NCBI GenBank assembly: GCA_964411985.1
Contig: CAYPNF010000011.1
Coordinates: 1 to 64,000, forward strand
Direction of reading: 5' to 3'
Source of the DNA: CAYPNF01 sp964411985
Lineage (GTDB): Bacteria > Verrucomicrobiota > Verrucomicrobiia > Limisphaerales > J093
Length of the DNA stretch: 64,000 bases
Shown: positions 35,862-43,129 of the stretch, piece after piece
How positions within the stretch are numbered: the stretch's first letter is position 1
How the letters are laid out: every line of letters starts with the position of its first letter
Translations under genes and position numbers: made by a program
Notes under the pieces: model-generated
The model's input: the letters and a program-made list of their open reading frames with translations, nothing else
The model's database searches: none
Told to the model about the DNA's origin: nothing

Positions 35862-36314
35862 ATGCCACGCGACGAAATCAGGCTTTACGATGTTCGCACA
35901 AACGCGGAATGGCAGCATCTTGGTCTGACTGCCGAGAACCGCCCCACAATCTCCGTGCTGGCTTCTGAGGTGCCAGAGTCATTTCGTCATTTTATTCCAG
36001 TTGTGGAGCGCTGGGCCATCAACTGCGATGTGACTCGTGGGGATTACTTTTCCAAGCAGCCACCGGCTGACATCGATGCTTTCTATCAGACGGTGCTTCC
36101 GCATCTGGACGCGCTCAATAAGTGGGTCGACACGCCGCCTCGCAGCGCAGCGAAGATTTACTTTCTGACGATGCTGAAGGCACATGGTGAGGCAGCACCG
36201 ATACCTCCTCCTGAGCAGGTTGCGGAGATGCATCGCCGCCGCGAAGCGGAGCGGGAGGCAAAGAGGGAGTATTGGAAGAATGTCTACAAGCGAGCCAAGA
36301 GCTCAGACGCTTAA
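35862..36314 (+). CDS. Cassette 7: hypothetical 150-aa protein
   Basis: ATG 35862 lies nine bases after the R' core. The protein is soluble (MPRDEIRLYDVRTNAEWQHL; WAINCDVTRGDYFSKQPPAD) with a long Arg/Glu-rich C-terminal helix (AEMHRRREAEREAKREYWKN) likely to be coiled coil. No family is recognised. Its stop codon overlaps attC 7. Confidence 0.65.
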   Translation: MPRDEIRLYDVRTNAEWQHLGLTAENRPTISVLASEVPESFRHFIPVVERWAINCDVTRGDYFSKQPPADIDAFYQTVLPHLDALNKWVDTPPRSAAKIYFLTMLKAHGEAAPIPPPEQVAEMHRRREAEREAKREYWKNVYKRAKSSDA

Positions 36315-36398
36315 CCACCGAATGCATCGAGCACCGCGACTGGCTCAAACCGAACGCGAGTGCCACGGGCGCGGTGTCGATGATTCGGAACGTTGGGC
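36309..36398 (+). other. attC site 7
   Basis: R'' GCTTAAC (36309-36315), R' GTTGGGC (36392-36398). Long arms ACCGAATGCATCGAGCACCG and CGGTGTCGATGATTCGG are almost perfectly complementary. Confidence 0.85.
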
Positions 36399-36448
36399 GA
36401 ACGATGCGCGCAGTTGACGCGCAACGTTTTGAGCCTCATCCTTAGACC

Positions 36449-36664
36449 ATGAAAGGCGAGTTTACTGCAATTATCGAAGAAGCGCCCGAAGGCGGTTACT
36501 GGGCTGTTTGTCCCGAGGTGACGGGTGCGAATGGCCAGGGGGAGACGGTTGAGGAGGCGAAGGCGAGTTTGCGCGAGGCCATACGCCTCATACTCGAAGA
36601 CCGTCTGGAAGATGTCCGACGCGGACTGCCGACCGATGCCATTCAAACGGTCATTGTTGTCTGA
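36449..36664 (+). CDS. hicB: Cassette 8a: HicB-family antitoxin
   Basis: 71 aa. MKGEFTAIIEEAPEGGYWAV, then CPEVTGANGQGETVEEAKAS, is the HicB partial RNase-H fold (YxVxxEEAPEGGYWAxxPEL) followed by LREAIRLILEDR. HicB neutralises HicA. It lacks an obvious C-terminal DNA-binding domain, so autoregulation may rely on the fold itself or be absent. The stop codon overlaps the hicA start (TGATG). Confidence 0.85.
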   Translation: MKGEFTAIIEEAPEGGYWAVCPEVTGANGQGETVEEAKASLREAIRLILEDRLEDVRRGLPTDAIQTVIVV

Positions 36665-36843
36665 TGAAGCGCCGCGACTTGGAAAAGCGCCTTCGGCATG
36701 CTGGTTGTTACTTGAAGCGCGAGGGTGGTTCGCACTCACTGTGGACCAATCCACGGACGGGTGTGGTGGAGGCGGTTCCTCGGCACGCCGAAATCAAGGA
36801 ACCGCTTGCTTGGAAGATTCTGAGATCGCTTGGAGCAGGTTGA
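36664..36843 (+). CDS. hicA: Cassette 8b: HicA-family mRNA interferase toxin
   Basis: 59 aa, starting at the ATG of the TGATG overlap with hicB. KRRDLEKRLRHAGCYLKREG then GSHSLWTNP is the double-stranded-RNA-binding-like HicA fold, with the catalytic His in GGSHSLW. The tail VPRHAEIKEPLAWKILRSLG fits the family. HicA cleaves mRNA and tmRNA independently of the ribosome. Toxin-antitoxin pairs stabilise large cassette arrays. The order antitoxin-toxin is the reverse of E. coli hicAB but is common elsewhere. Confidence 0.85.
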   Translation: MKRRDLEKRLRHAGCYLKREGGSHSLWTNPRTGVVEAVPRHAEIKEPLAWKILRSLGAG

Positions 36844-36847
36844 CGAG

Positions 36848-36937
36848 GCCCAACCACCGCAGGCAGCGGATCCCGCTTGGCGGCGCTGCTTGCACATCCC
36901 ACCCGTGGCGCGGGACCGCTGCTGCGGAACGTTAACC
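36848..36937 (+). other. attC site 8
   Basis: R'' GCCCAAC (36848-36854), R' GTTAACC (36931-36937). Arms CCGCAGGCAGCGGATCCCGC and GCGGGACCGCTGCTGCGG pair with one bulge. Confidence 0.85.
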
Positions 36938-36960
36938 CACCACACGCACACGAAATCAGT

Positions 36961-37473
36961 ATGAGCAAGACCAACTACTGGGATCAGATTGAGGAGGCGT
37001 TCGAGGCCGTTGACATCTACGAGACCTACGAGGTGTTCAAGCAAGGCGCTGCGAAGTATCCGGAGTGGAAGATCGATATTCTGGCGGTGCATTGGACGAT
37101 GAGCGAGACCGTCAACGGCGGGCTGGACCAGTACTTTGGCAACAGCACGGGTATCCTCGCGCCCGAGGCAGTGCTTGGCTTTCAGCGTATCGGCAAGCCG
37201 GAGTTGGCAGCGGCACTTGAGAAGGCGATGGCTTTGCTCGGCGAGCCCTATCCGCGAGAGCGCAAGGAGCGAGGCGAGCGGCTTGCAGCTCTGCGCGGCG
37301 GGGGAGAGGAGCAGCAGACGGAGGGTTTCTCGCTTGTTCCGAAATGGGTCGCCAAGAAGGTCGGCATGAAATCAGCGCAGAGTCCCTTCGAGGAGATGGA
37401 CGAGGTTCTTGGTGGTGCTGGTGACGATGTGGAAGAGGCGCTTGATGAGTATGCAGGCACGAAGGTCGGTTAA
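36961..37473 (+). CDS. Cassette 9: DMP19/DUF4375-like protein
   Basis: 170 aa; ATG 36961 is chosen because the cassette starts at the R' core 36931, which excludes the longer frame from 36877. VHWTMSETVNGGLDQYFGNS, then TGILAPEA, is the DUF4375 (DMP19-like) signature, in which N-G-G-x-x-Q-Y-F-x-N is conserved. The family's prototype DMP19 of Neisseria is a DNA-mimic protein. Many members are immunity-like proteins of unknown target. A soluble acidic protein. Confidence 0.75.
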   Translation: MSKTNYWDQIEEAFEAVDIYETYEVFKQGAAKYPEWKIDILAVHWTMSETVNGGLDQYFGNSTGILAPEAVLGFQRIGKPELAAALEKAMALLGEPYPRERKERGERLAALRGGGEEQQTEGFSLVPKWVAKKVGMKSAQSPFEEMDEVLGGAGDDVEEALDEYAGTKVG

Positions 37474-37559
37474 CCACCCGAACCCAGCGAATCCGCCATG
37501 ACAACTGAATTTCAAATCAGAGACCAACGATGCGGAGTCGCTGGTCCGGATTGTTATGT
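37468..37559 (+). other. attC site 9
   Basis: R'' GGTTAAC (37468-37474), R' GTTATGT (37553-37559). Arms CCGAACCCAGCGAATCCGC and GCGGAGTCGCTGGTCCGG pair. The right half is nearly identical to attC 5. Confidence 0.75.
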
Positions 37560-37562
37560 GTC

Positions 37563-37928
37563 ATGAAGGCTTCTAGGGCTAAACTCCCTTGCGCGTGCTG
37601 CGGGTATCTCACGCTCGGTGATTCGCCAGGAAGCTACGAAATCTGCCATGTGTGCTCTTGGGAGGACGATCCTGTGCAATTGCTCGACCCTTGGTACGTG
37701 GGTGGGGCGAACAAGGTCTCACTCCAACTGGCCCAGGAGAACTTTTCAAGGTTCGGAGTCAGCGAGCAGAGATTTAATAAGGATGTCAAAGGTGTCCTTG
37801 CCGGGGACATCCGCGACGAGCGTTGGAGGCCCGTTGCCGAGGCGGATCGAAAATACGTCACTACTCCTGCGGCTCTCGCGAAGGAGAAACCGAATGGAGG
37901 TTGGCCATGGTATTATTGGCGGCGCTAA
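37563..37928 (+). CDS. Cassette 10: cysteine-rich CPCC-family protein
   Basis: About 121 aa from ATG 37563, four bases after the R' core. KLPCACCGYLTLGDSPGSYE, then ICHVCSWEDDPVQ, is the CPCC domain: two CxxC pairs likely to bind zinc, with the conserved EICxVCxWEDD. A variable C-terminus ends in PNGGWPWYYWRR. CPCC proteins are small and widespread; the function is unknown. In this copy the first motif is CACC rather than CPCC. Confidence 0.75.
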   Translation: MKASRAKLPCACCGYLTLGDSPGSYEICHVCSWEDDPVQLLDPWYVGGANKVSLQLAQENFSRFGVSEQRFNKDVKGVLAGDIRDERWRPVAEADRKYVTTPAALAKEKPNGGWPWYYWRR

Positions 37929-38020
37929 CACATAACCCGGCTGTTTCGGTGGACGCGCCGATTGCGCTTCTGTTTGCAGTCGTGCTTCACTGGCGGCGCG
38001 CCACTGACCAGCGTCGTTCG
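37921..38020 (+). other. attC site 10
   Basis: R'' CGCTAAC (37921-37927) overlaps the stop codon of the CPCC gene; R' is GTTCGGC (38014-38020). Arms GGTGGACGCGCC and GGCGCGCCACTG pair imperfectly. Confidence 0.6.
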
Positions 38021-38025
38021 GCACT

Positions 38026-38385
38026 ATGATTCGCGTGCTCTTGATTGTTGCGTTCGTGGTGGTCGGGATTCCGGCGGTGCTTTACGCATTCTGGATCACT
38101 CACATCATTTTGGGTCGCCTTTGCGTCAGACACGCTCGCAGGTTTTGCAGCCAGAGCGGCTTGGAGTTTCATCGGGCCAGATGGCAGCCGGAGTTCGAGC
38201 GGCGGCAGGATGGCAGTAGAGGAGCGAAGACGGAGTTCACTCTCGTTCAGCTTGATTGTCTCGATGTCCAGAAGCAGCGCAGATTGGTTCTGTTGTCGGT
38301 GTGGCCGTTTGGAGTTCGCAAGACGGTCAGTGACGAGCCGTATCCAGATTCTTATGACAGGCAGTGGCCACAGGTTTGCGCCTAA
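38026..38385 (+). CDS. Cassette 11: single-pass membrane protein
   Basis: 119 aa from ATG 38026, six bases after the R' core. One N-terminal helix (VLLIVAFVVVGIPAVLYAFW) is followed by a basic cytoplasmic or extracytoplasmic part (VQLDCLDVQKQRRLVLLSVW). The family is unknown. Confidence 0.6.
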   Translation: MIRVLLIVAFVVVGIPAVLYAFWITHIILGRLCVRHARRFCSQSGLEFHRARWQPEFERRQDGSRGAKTEFTLVQLDCLDVQKQRRLVLLSVWPFGVRKTVSDEPYPDSYDRQWPQVCA

Positions 38386-38425
38386 CCTGAGATTGCCGAA
38401 CCCAGACGCTGGACCGGATGACGAG
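38380..38425 (+). other. Truncated attC at the array end
   Basis: R'' GCCTAAC (38380-38386) is consensus, followed by CCGAACCCAG and CGCTGGACCGG. These are the outer arm sequences of attC 9 brought together. No R' follows. The middle and right core appear to have been deleted, which may have frozen this end of the array. Confidence 0.5.
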
Positions 38426-38693
38426 GATCAGGTCAACCGCATGTTCCAAGGCGAACGCTCTTGGCGCGCTCTTCGTCATCGTTCAGCTTTGCGTTCAGCC
38501 TGGCGACGCTCTCGCTGATCAGCTTCCCATCCCTCGGACAGTTTCGATAGTCGATCGGCATAACTACCCCACCCATTTGATCGTCTGGGATCCCTTCACG
38601 ACCTTGGATCTTTGAGTTCGGAATGAACGTCGGCGCAGCGAGCGATAGGGTAGGCCTCACGAGGAGACAACAGGCAAGGCTGGGAGAGAAAAA
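38426..38693. other. Non-coding gap between the array and tRNA-Pro
   Basis: No gene, terminator or integrase gene is supported here. Frames on both strands lack start signals. Confidence 0.35.
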
Positions 38694-38770
38694 TGGTCGG
38701 AACGACAGGATTTGAACCTGCGACGTCTTGGTCCCAAACCAAGTGCTCTACCAGGCTGAGCTACGTTCCG
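38694..38770 (-). tRNA. tRNA-Pro (UGG)
   Basis: The minus strand folds into a 77-nt cloverleaf. The acceptor CGGAACG pairs with CGTTCCG, and discriminator A and an encoded CCA follow (38694-38696). The D-arm contains AGCTCAG..GGTAGAGC. The anticodon stem-loop is CTTGG-TTTGGGA-CCAAG with anticodon UGG (38734-38736). The T-arm has GGTTCGAATCC. Confidence 0.95.
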
Positions 38771-38994
38771 ACGCAGTGCGGCCTTTATCATGGACTGAAC
38801 CTCTGCGAATGTGCAATGGGGAAACTCCAGATTCTTCCCACAAGTGGGATAGAGGAATCCCGGTCCCGAACCGTCCAAGACGCCACTGGCAGTGGGGTGA
38901 ACGCACAACTCCTTTACCGCAAAAGAGATCCAATTCGCCAGATCTTGGCATGAGGATTGCCTCGTTCCCATGTCAGAATGCACGTTCAACCGTT

Positions 38995-39657
38995 ATGATT
39001 CGCCTGAGCAACCTCGAGAAAAGTTACCAATCCAAGGCTGGAACCACCTACGTTCTACGGCAGATTCAGCTGCCGATCCAGGAAGGTGAGTTTGTGACGA
39101 TCATGGGCCCCTCTGGCGCGGGAAAGTCCACCCTGCTCTCCATTCTGGGGCTCTACGATCATGCTTGGACGGGAGAGTACTACCTCCAGGACCAGCCGGT
39201 GCACCGGCTTTCGCCAAAGGAACGCGCCGCCCTCAACAAGAAACATGTGGGGTTCGTCTTTCAACAGTTTCATCTGCTGGAAGACCTCACCGTGGCCGAA
39301 AACCTGGAGATCCCCCTTTCCTATCGCGATGTGAAGAAGACCGAGCGAGAGGCCATCGTCGCGGATACCCTCGACCGGTTTCGGATTGTGGGGAAGAAGG
39401 ACCTTTTCCCGAGCCAGTTGTCTGGTGGACAACAGCAGTTGGTGGCCGTGGCGCGCGCCGTGATCGCTAAACCTTCCCTCTTATTGGCGGACGAGCCAAC
39501 CGGCAACCTGCACTCCAGCCAGGGACAGGAGATCATGGAACTGTTCAAACAGCTTCATAATGAAGGGACAACGATTATCCAAGTGACCCACTCCGAAACG
39601 AATGCAGCGTACGGAAACCGCATCATCCGCCTGCAGGACGGGTGGCTGGCGAAGTAG
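38995..39657 (+). CDS. ABC transporter ATP-binding protein (LolD/MacB-like)
   Basis: 220 aa from ATG 38995. Walker A is GPSGAGKSTLLSILG, the Q-loop is VFQQFHLLEDLTVAENLEIP, the ABC signature is LSGGQQQLVAVARAV (Q in place of the usual R before V), Walker B is LLLADEPTGNL, and the H-loop has VTHSE. It belongs to the MacB/LolD/FtsE group that energises membrane or lipoprotein export. No permease gene is adjacent, only a TolC-like gene 166 bases downstream, so its partner is encoded elsewhere. Confidence 0.88.
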   Translation: MIRLSNLEKSYQSKAGTTYVLRQIQLPIQEGEFVTIMGPSGAGKSTLLSILGLYDHAWTGEYYLQDQPVHRLSPKERAALNKKHVGFVFQQFHLLEDLTVAENLEIPLSYRDVKKTEREAIVADTLDRFRIVGKKDLFPSQLSGGQQQLVAVARAVIAKPSLLLADEPTGNLHSSQGQEIMELFKQLHNEGTTIIQVTHSETNAAYGNRIIRLQDGWLAK

Positions 39658-39823
39658 ATCTGTGAAAGTCCTGAAACTCCGCGATGCGGTCGGGTGTCTA
39701 TAGCATAAAGCCCTGCCTTCAAGGCAGGTTGAATCAGCACAGGGAGCTATGCGTCTGTGTTATACAACTCCTGACTGAGGATTCGTTGACTGATTTGCGG
39801 AAATTGCTCAATATAAACTTCTA

Positions 39824-41434
39824 ATGCAACTTAATCGTTATCTCACCGTTGCCCTGGCAGCGGCAGCAGCTGGCTCATCCTCTTTTGGTGCAGCTCCGGA
39901 AACGAGGTCGGTGACCCTCGATGACTGTGTGCAGGAGGCGCTGCAGCACAACCTGAGTCTGCAGATCGAGCGGGTGAATCCAAGAATCGCTCAGATGTCT
40001 TTGAGCGGTACTTACGCCGCCTACGATCCCAATTTCACCATGTCCGCTGGTCGGGCGGACAACACTCAGCCTGGAGGTATCGATGAGCAGGGTCGTCCCT
40101 ATGCCGGGACCGAGCAGACTACGGACTCCGTCTCCATGGGTTTGAGCGGATTACTCCCCTCGGGTCTCAACTACCGCATTGGCGGCTCCGCTTCGGACAC
40201 TTTTGGTGCTCGACCGGGGTTCATCCAGGACTTCACCAATCCCATCCTGGGAACCTCCACCGTGAACGTGCTATCACCGCCGGAACTTGCCGGGCCTCTG
40301 ACTTGGCAGACGGTTTCCTACCCAACCAAGGTTGTTCGGGACAACTTTGAGAATGCGACCGCGCGCGCGAGCATCGACCTGTCCCAGCCGCTGTTGAAGA
40401 ACTTCTGGATCGACTCCACTCGGCTGAACATCCAACTGCGGAAGAAAGACCTCCGGTATTCGGAGCTCCAGTTGCAGTACCAGATGATGCAAGTGGTCGT
40501 GGCCGTTCAGGAGGCCTATTACGGCTTGGTCGCCACGCGTGAGCAGGTCAAAGTCTCTCAGAAAGCCCTGCAGCTGTCCGAGCAGCTGCTGCGGGAAAAC
40601 AAGAAGCGGGTGGAAGTGGGAGTGCTCGCGCCGCTGGATGAAAAACAGGCGGAGTCAGAGGTGGCTGCCAACCAGGCTGCTCTCCTAGCCGCCCAGAACA
40701 GTTACAACATCACCCAAAACCAGCTCAAGAATCTGATTTCGGACAAATACGCCGAGTCGGAAGCGATGGGACTGGAGCCCATCGAGAACCTGAAGGTGAT
40801 CGCTCAGATCTTCGACCGAAGCGAAAGTTGGCAGAAGGGGTTGACCATGCGCCCTGACCTGCAGCAGTCCAAGGTGGATCTGGAGCGGCGGAACATCCGG
40901 CTTCGCTACGCCAAGAACCAGCTCTATCCTCAGCTTGACCTGCAGGGTAGCTACGGCCAATTGGGCAGTTCCACCGAGTACAGCGGGGCGATTAGCGGTG
41001 TGGCTGAAGGGGACTCTCCCTTCTATTCCTTTGGGGCTGTCATGAGCATCCCGCTGAGCAACAGAGCAGCGCGGACGAATTACCGTTCCACAAAAGAGGA
41101 TATCCAACAGGCTCTCCTGCGGCTGAAGCAGTCCGAGCAGCAAATCATGATGCAGATCGACAACGCGATCGCCTCCGCCAAGAGTTCTCTGGAGCAGGTC
41201 GATGCTACCCGCAAGGCGCGCGAGTACGCCGAGGCTGCCCTGGATGCGGAGCAGAAGAAACTGGATAACGGCAAGAGCACCGGTTTCCAGGTGCTGCAAT
41301 TCCAACGCGACGTCACCAGCCGGCGCTACCAGGAGATTAGCGCGCTTACCCAGTACAATATTGCTCTAGCACGTCTCGCGCTCAATGAAGGCACGACCCT
41401 TGAAAAGAACAACATCACGGTGCAGGTGAAGTAG
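39824..41434 (+). CDS. TolC-family outer-membrane efflux protein
   Basis: 536 aa with an N-terminal signal segment (MQLNRYLTVALAAAAAGSSS). Two OEP repeats are visible: the first around VTLDDCVQEALQHNLSLQIE, the second through QVDATRKAREYAEAALDAEQ. Long alpha-helical coiled segments (KQAESEVAANQAALLAAQNS) form the periplasmic barrel. Such proteins are the outer-membrane exit duct of tripartite pumps and type I secretion. No membrane-fusion protein is adjacent. Confidence 0.88.
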   Translation: MQLNRYLTVALAAAAAGSSSFGAAPETRSVTLDDCVQEALQHNLSLQIERVNPRIAQMSLSGTYAAYDPNFTMSAGRADNTQPGGIDEQGRPYAGTEQTTDSVSMGLSGLLPSGLNYRIGGSASDTFGARPGFIQDFTNPILGTSTVNVLSPPELAGPLTWQTVSYPTKVVRDNFENATARASIDLSQPLLKNFWIDSTRLNIQLRKKDLRYSELQLQYQMMQVVVAVQEAYYGLVATREQVKVSQKALQLSEQLLRENKKRVEVGVLAPLDEKQAESEVAANQAALLAAQNSYNITQNQLKNLISDKYAESEAMGLEPIENLKVIAQIFDRSESWQKGLTMRPDLQQSKVDLERRNIRLRYAKNQLYPQLDLQGSYGQLGSSTEYSGAISGVAEGDSPFYSFGAVMSIPLSNRAARTNYRSTKEDIQQALLRLKQSEQQIMMQIDNAIASAKSSLEQVDATRKAREYAEAALDAEQKKLDNGKSTGFQVLQFQRDVTSRRYQEISALTQYNIALARLALNEGTTLEKNNITVQVK

Positions 41435-41491
41435 AGCACAGTTTTCGCTTTCCTCGCGCCGCGCCGGGACTTACGTTCAACGCATCAATCT

Positions 41492-42532
41492 ATGCCCAAA
41501 GAACAAGCCTATAAATTCTGTTTCGGTCCATGGAATCTGAGTGAAGGTCAAGATCCCTACGGACCGCCCACTCGTCCCGTTCAGTCCTTTGACTGGAAGC
41601 TCGGGAAACTGAAGGAACTCGGGTTTGACGCCATGATGTTCCACGATGATGATGCTGTGGCCGATATCGACGGGAAGTCCGGCGCAGAGCTCAAGAAGGA
41701 GTCCAAAGAGCTGAAGAAGAAACTGGATGATGCCGGCATTGTCGCTGAGATCGTGGCTCCCCGCCTTTGGTTTAGCCCGATGACGATCGATGGCGCCTAT
41801 ACCAGTAACGATCCCAAGTGCCGGAAATACGCCGTGGAGCGATCGCTGCGCTGCATCGACGTTGCCAACTATCTGGATTGCGATCTGATCGTTCTTTGGC
41901 TCGCCCGGGAGGGCACTTACCTTCGCGAGAGCAAGGACGGACGACGAAGTGTGGAGTTGTTGGTGCAGGCTATTGACAAGATGCTGGCTCATGACAAGAA
42001 GATCCGCATCGCCATCGAGCCCAAGCCCAACGAGCCCATGGACCATGCCTACGTGCCCACCATTGGCCACGCGCTGGCTGTCAGTACCTTGGCAAGCGAT
42101 CCCAAACGTGTGGGTGCCCTGATCGAAAGCGCACATTGCATCCTCGCCGGTTTGGATCCCGCCGATGAGATCGATTTTGCCTGCGCCTTCGGCAAACTAT
42201 GGTCGCTCCACCTGAACGATCAGAACGGTCTGAAGTTCGACCAGGACAAGCCTTTTGGTAGCGCAAACCTGCGCAGCGCCTTCGATCAGGTTCGCGCCCT
42301 CGAGCGGAACAAATACGGGTCCAAAGGTGAGTATGTAGCCTTTGACGTGCACCCGTTCCGCCCCACGAAAGTGGAGCATTGGACCGCCCATCTGGAGAAC
42401 AGTCGCCGTACCTTCCTCCGTCTGGTGGAGAAGGCTCGTAGTTTCGACGAAGCCGCTGCCAAGAATCTGGTTGCCGACCGCAACTACGCCGCGCTGGACC
42501 AGATGGTTCTTGAGCACTTGATGGGCAAGTAA
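41492..42532 (+). CDS. xylA: Xylose isomerase family protein
   Basis: 346 aa TIM barrel resembling the actinobacterial (class I) enzyme over its length. The catalytic His/Asp segment is MFHDDDAV; WLAREG follows in place of WGGREG; the metal/substrate site is IAIEPKPNEP; the metal ligands are in LNDQNGLKFDQDKPFG; and FDVHPFRPT contributes the last Asp. It interconverts aldose and ketose sugars (D-xylose/D-xylulose in prototypes). Sequence differences in the Trp-Gly-Gly loop mean substrate may differ. No xylulokinase gene is nearby. Confidence 0.78.
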   Translation: MPKEQAYKFCFGPWNLSEGQDPYGPPTRPVQSFDWKLGKLKELGFDAMMFHDDDAVADIDGKSGAELKKESKELKKKLDDAGIVAEIVAPRLWFSPMTIDGAYTSNDPKCRKYAVERSLRCIDVANYLDCDLIVLWLAREGTYLRESKDGRRSVELLVQAIDKMLAHDKKIRIAIEPKPNEPMDHAYVPTIGHALAVSTLASDPKRVGALIESAHCILAGLDPADEIDFACAFGKLWSLHLNDQNGLKFDQDKPFGSANLRSAFDQVRALERNKYGSKGEYVAFDVHPFRPTKVEHWTAHLENSRRTFLRLVEKARSFDEAAAKNLVADRNYAALDQMVLEHLMGK

Positions 42533-42563
42533 AAGACCGCTTTGGCGGAGAGCCGTATTTCAT

Positions 42564-42595
42564 GGGGTTGGGCATCGACGGCCTGACCCCTTTTT
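42564..42595 (+). terminator. Rho-independent terminator
   Basis: GGGGTTGGGC and GCCTGACCCC pair across a seven-base loop, followed by TTTTT at 42591-42595, just after the xylose-isomerase gene. Confidence 0.7.
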
Positions 42596-42611
42596 GTTGG
42601 AATCCAGACCC

Positions 42612-43085
42612 ATGTCATCAGGATGGCAACCTTTCCTCTCACGTGGGGGCAGCTGGGTTCTCGCACAGCTGATCCTGATGCCGTCCGTGGTGGCCCTTGG
42701 CCCCCTTTTTCCTGGGACGTCTGGCTCGGCAAGCCTGAGGCAGGTGGGGTGGCTTCTGGTGGTGGTCGGAGCGGTGGTGGGGATCGGCGGTGCCTGGAGC
42801 CTGAAACCCAACCGCACCATTTTCCCTCGACCCAAGGAGGAGTCGTACTTGGTGCAAGCCGGGATTTACCAGTATGTGCGGCACCCTCTCTATCTGAGTT
42901 TGATTGCGTTGGGGCTTGGGTGGGCCCTCCTCTGGGCCAGTTGGCCAACGGCCCTGGCCACGGCAGTCATGGCCGTCTTCCTCGACCGAAAAGCGGATCG
43001 GGAGGAAAAGTGGCTCCAAGAGAAGTTTCCTGACTACCCCGAGTATCGTCACCGGGTGAAGCGCTTCCTTCCCGGAATCTACTGA
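42612..43085 (+). CDS. Isoprenylcysteine carboxyl methyltransferase (ICMT/PEMT-like) family membrane protein
   Basis: 157 aa from ATG 42612. Several transmembrane helices (SWVLAQLILMPSVVALGPLF; VGWLLVVVGAVVGIGGAW) and the family motif YQYVRHPLYLSLIALGLGWA with the later REEKWLQEKFPDYPEYRHRV bind S-adenosylmethionine in characterised members. In bacteria the substrate is usually unknown, phospholipid or small isoprenoid-like compounds. It is separated from the upstream gene by a terminator. Confidence 0.82.
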   Translation: MSSGWQPFLSRGGSWVLAQLILMPSVVALGPLFPGTSGSASLRQVGWLLVVVGAVVGIGGAWSLKPNRTIFPRPKEESYLVQAGIYQYVRHPLYLSLIALGLGWALLWASWPTALATAVMAVFLDRKADREEKWLQEKFPDYPEYRHRVKRFLPGIY

Positions 43086-43129
43086 AGCGAGTCCACCCCC
43101 CCCTCAGGGCGTTGATGCGATGAGATCGG

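Larger units (their letters stand above)
31752..38425 (+). mobile_element. Integron-type cassette array without integrase (CALIN)
   Basis: About eleven small genes all read on the + strand. Almost every gap between them holds a 75-100 bp imperfect palindrome bounded by RYYYAAC-type (R'') and GTTRRRY-type (R') core sites, the hallmark of attC. The best are 33353-33441, 35767-35853, 36309-36398 and 36848-36937. Each gene plus its attC is a cassette running from one R' core to the next. No tyrosine recombinase (IntI) is encoded in the flanks, so the array is a CALIN or the distal end of a longer integron. A tRNA-Pro gene lies 270 bases beyond it. Confidence 0.85.

Noticed and set aside
38728..38994. 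Upstream extension of the ABC ATPase into the tRNA-Pro gene
   Set aside because: The extension is translated from the tRNA antisense strand. ATG 38995 gives the canonical ABC N-terminus.
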